From an uncultured Kineosporia sp. (GTDB lineage: Bacteria; Actinomycetota; Actinomycetes; Actinomycetales; Kineosporiaceae): DNA of 13,312 bases. Below the pieces are notes generated by a model. The model was given only the letters and a program-made list of their open reading frames with translations. It was not told the DNA's origin and ran no database searches. Below, piece by piece: positions 12,581 through 13,312 of the stretch (position 1 is its first letter; every line of letters starts with the position of its first letter). A program made the position numbers and the translations under genes. The stretch spans positions 1-13,312 of the forward strand of contig CALMAR010000048.1 of assembly GCA_937859855.1 (NCBI GenBank), read 5' to 3'.

Positions 12581-13312
12581 TCAGCCAATCACAGGGCGGA
12601 GTTCTGCGTTGATGTCCGCGGCGAGGTCGCCCGTCTCACCGGCCAGCACCGCCGGCCGGCCGAAATACCGCACATAACCCATGAAACCAAGCCAGGCCAT
12701 CGCCCCAATGCCGATCCGGGCCCAGGTGGACCACGGCGACGGGGTCACGAAGGCCTCGATCAGGCCGGAGACCAGCAGCACAGCGACCAGGCCGAGGGCG
12801 ATCGTCACCATCGACCGGCCGCGCTGGGCCACCGCTTGCGAGCGCGGCATCGGGCCGGGATCGATCCAGGCCCAGAACAGCGTCAGACCAGAGCCTGCAG
12901 CAACGAAAACCGCTGTCAACTCGAGCAATCCGTGCGGCGTGATCAGTCCGAAGAACAGGCCGAGCCGGTGGTTGGCCGCCATCAGGCCGCCGATCAGGCC
13001 GATATTGAGGGCATTGCTGAGCAGGATGTAAGCCACGCCAGCCCCGGTGATGCCGAGGATGAAGCAGACAGCAGCAACCCATGCGTTGTTGGTCCAGACC
13101 TGGGCGGCGAAGCTGGTGGCCGCGTTCTGGCTGTAGTAGTCCTGGAAATCGTTCCTGACCAGTTGCCGGATCCGTTCGGGCGAGGCGACCGCCGCCTGCA
13201 CCCGCGGGCTGCCAGCCACCCAGATGGCCGTCGCCAGTGCGACCACGAGCGATCCGGCGGCCGCCCCGGCCGCCCACCAACGCGTCCGGTAGACCGCGGC
13301 CGGGAACGAGAC
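12581..13312 (-). CDS. SpoIIM-family (stage II sporulation protein M-like) membrane protein, N-terminus beyond window
   Basis: The frame is open from the right edge to TGA (plus 12581-12583), giving 243 visible residues. It contains several membrane segments. The best marker is the SpoIIM-family block ITPHGLLELTAVFVAAGSGL, preceded by LSNALNIGLIGGL. The edge sequence FPAAVYRTRWWAAG precedes the first membrane helix, as in actinobacterial homologues, so the real start lies beyond 13312 and the internal GTG at 13246 is not it. Despite the name, this family occurs in non-sporulating actinobacteria beside moxR, DUF58 and RDD-domain genes, and its role there is unknown. In mycobacteria it is convergent with the DUF58 gene, as here, but directly adjacent; here about 10 kb intervenes. 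Confidence 0.88.
   Translation of the reverse strand, partial: VSFPAAVYRTRWWAAGAAAGSLVVALATAIWVAGSPRVQAAVASPERIRQLVRNDFQDYYSQNAATSFAAQVWTNNAWVAAVCFILGITGAGVAYILLSNALNIGLIGGLMAANHRLGLFFGLITPHGLLELTAVFVAAGSGLTLFWAWIDPGPMPRSQAVAQRGRSMVTIALGLVAVLLVSGLIEAFVTPSPWSTWARIGIGAMAWLGFMGYVRYFGRPAVLAGETGDLAADINAELRPVIG

Noticed and set aside
1..13312. CRISPR arrays, tRNA or rRNA genes, insertion sequences, phage genes, toxin-antitoxin pairs
   Set aside because: I saw no regularly spaced repeats, no tRNA-like cloverleaf sequence, no transposase or integrase motifs, and no small paired genes of those types on either strand.

Overview
The window is about 13.3 kb of high-GC DNA with actinobacterial features: frequent GTG starts, 4-base GTGA gene overlaps, a short actinobacterial-type TatB, a DivIVA-like coiled-coil protein, and a MoxR/DUF58/SpoIIM gene set laid out like the moxR2 region of mycobacteria. 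I cannot fix the genus from sequence alone. No rRNA, tRNA, CRISPR array, insertion sequence or phage gene was seen.

Layout. (1) 1-2583, plus strand: the end of a protein that is probably DUF4350, a MoxR AAA+ ATPase, and a DUF58 protein. The DUF58 gene is broken near its 3' end by a 14-G homopolymer (frame change) and by an in-frame TAG. (2) 2580-5318: a DAO-family FAD oxidoreductase (plus) converging on an ALDH7-family semialdehyde dehydrogenase (minus). Together they look like a two-step amine or imino-acid oxidation, with pipecolate/lysine breakdown the best guess. (3) 5352-6779: glucose-6-phosphate dehydrogenase (zwf), divergent from the dehydrogenase with only 33 bases between the start codons. 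(4) 6967-10994, plus strand: tatA, tatC, a Tat-signal-bearing ferritin-like di-metal protein, an NRAMP divalent-metal transporter and tatB. (5) 11040-11471: a small protein of unknown function. (6) 11488-13312, minus strand: a DivIVA-like coiled-coil protein, and upstream of it the C-terminal part of a SpoIIM-family membrane protein that runs off the window.

The most interesting unit is region 4. A complete TatA/TatB/TatC translocase set surrounds one evident Tat cargo, a four-helix ferritin-like protein with a full set of carboxylate/histidine metal ligands. The same block encodes an NRAMP transporter that would import Mn2+ or Fe2+. Tat exports folded proteins, so the arrangement suggests a self-contained route: import the metal, load the ferritin-like protein in the cytoplasm, then export it already metallated. 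This is inference from gene content and order.

A second theme is genome architecture. DUF58 and SpoIIM are normally convergent neighbours in the mycobacterial arrangement. Here they keep that orientation but are separated by about 10 kb carrying all of the metabolic, Tat and DivIVA-like genes.
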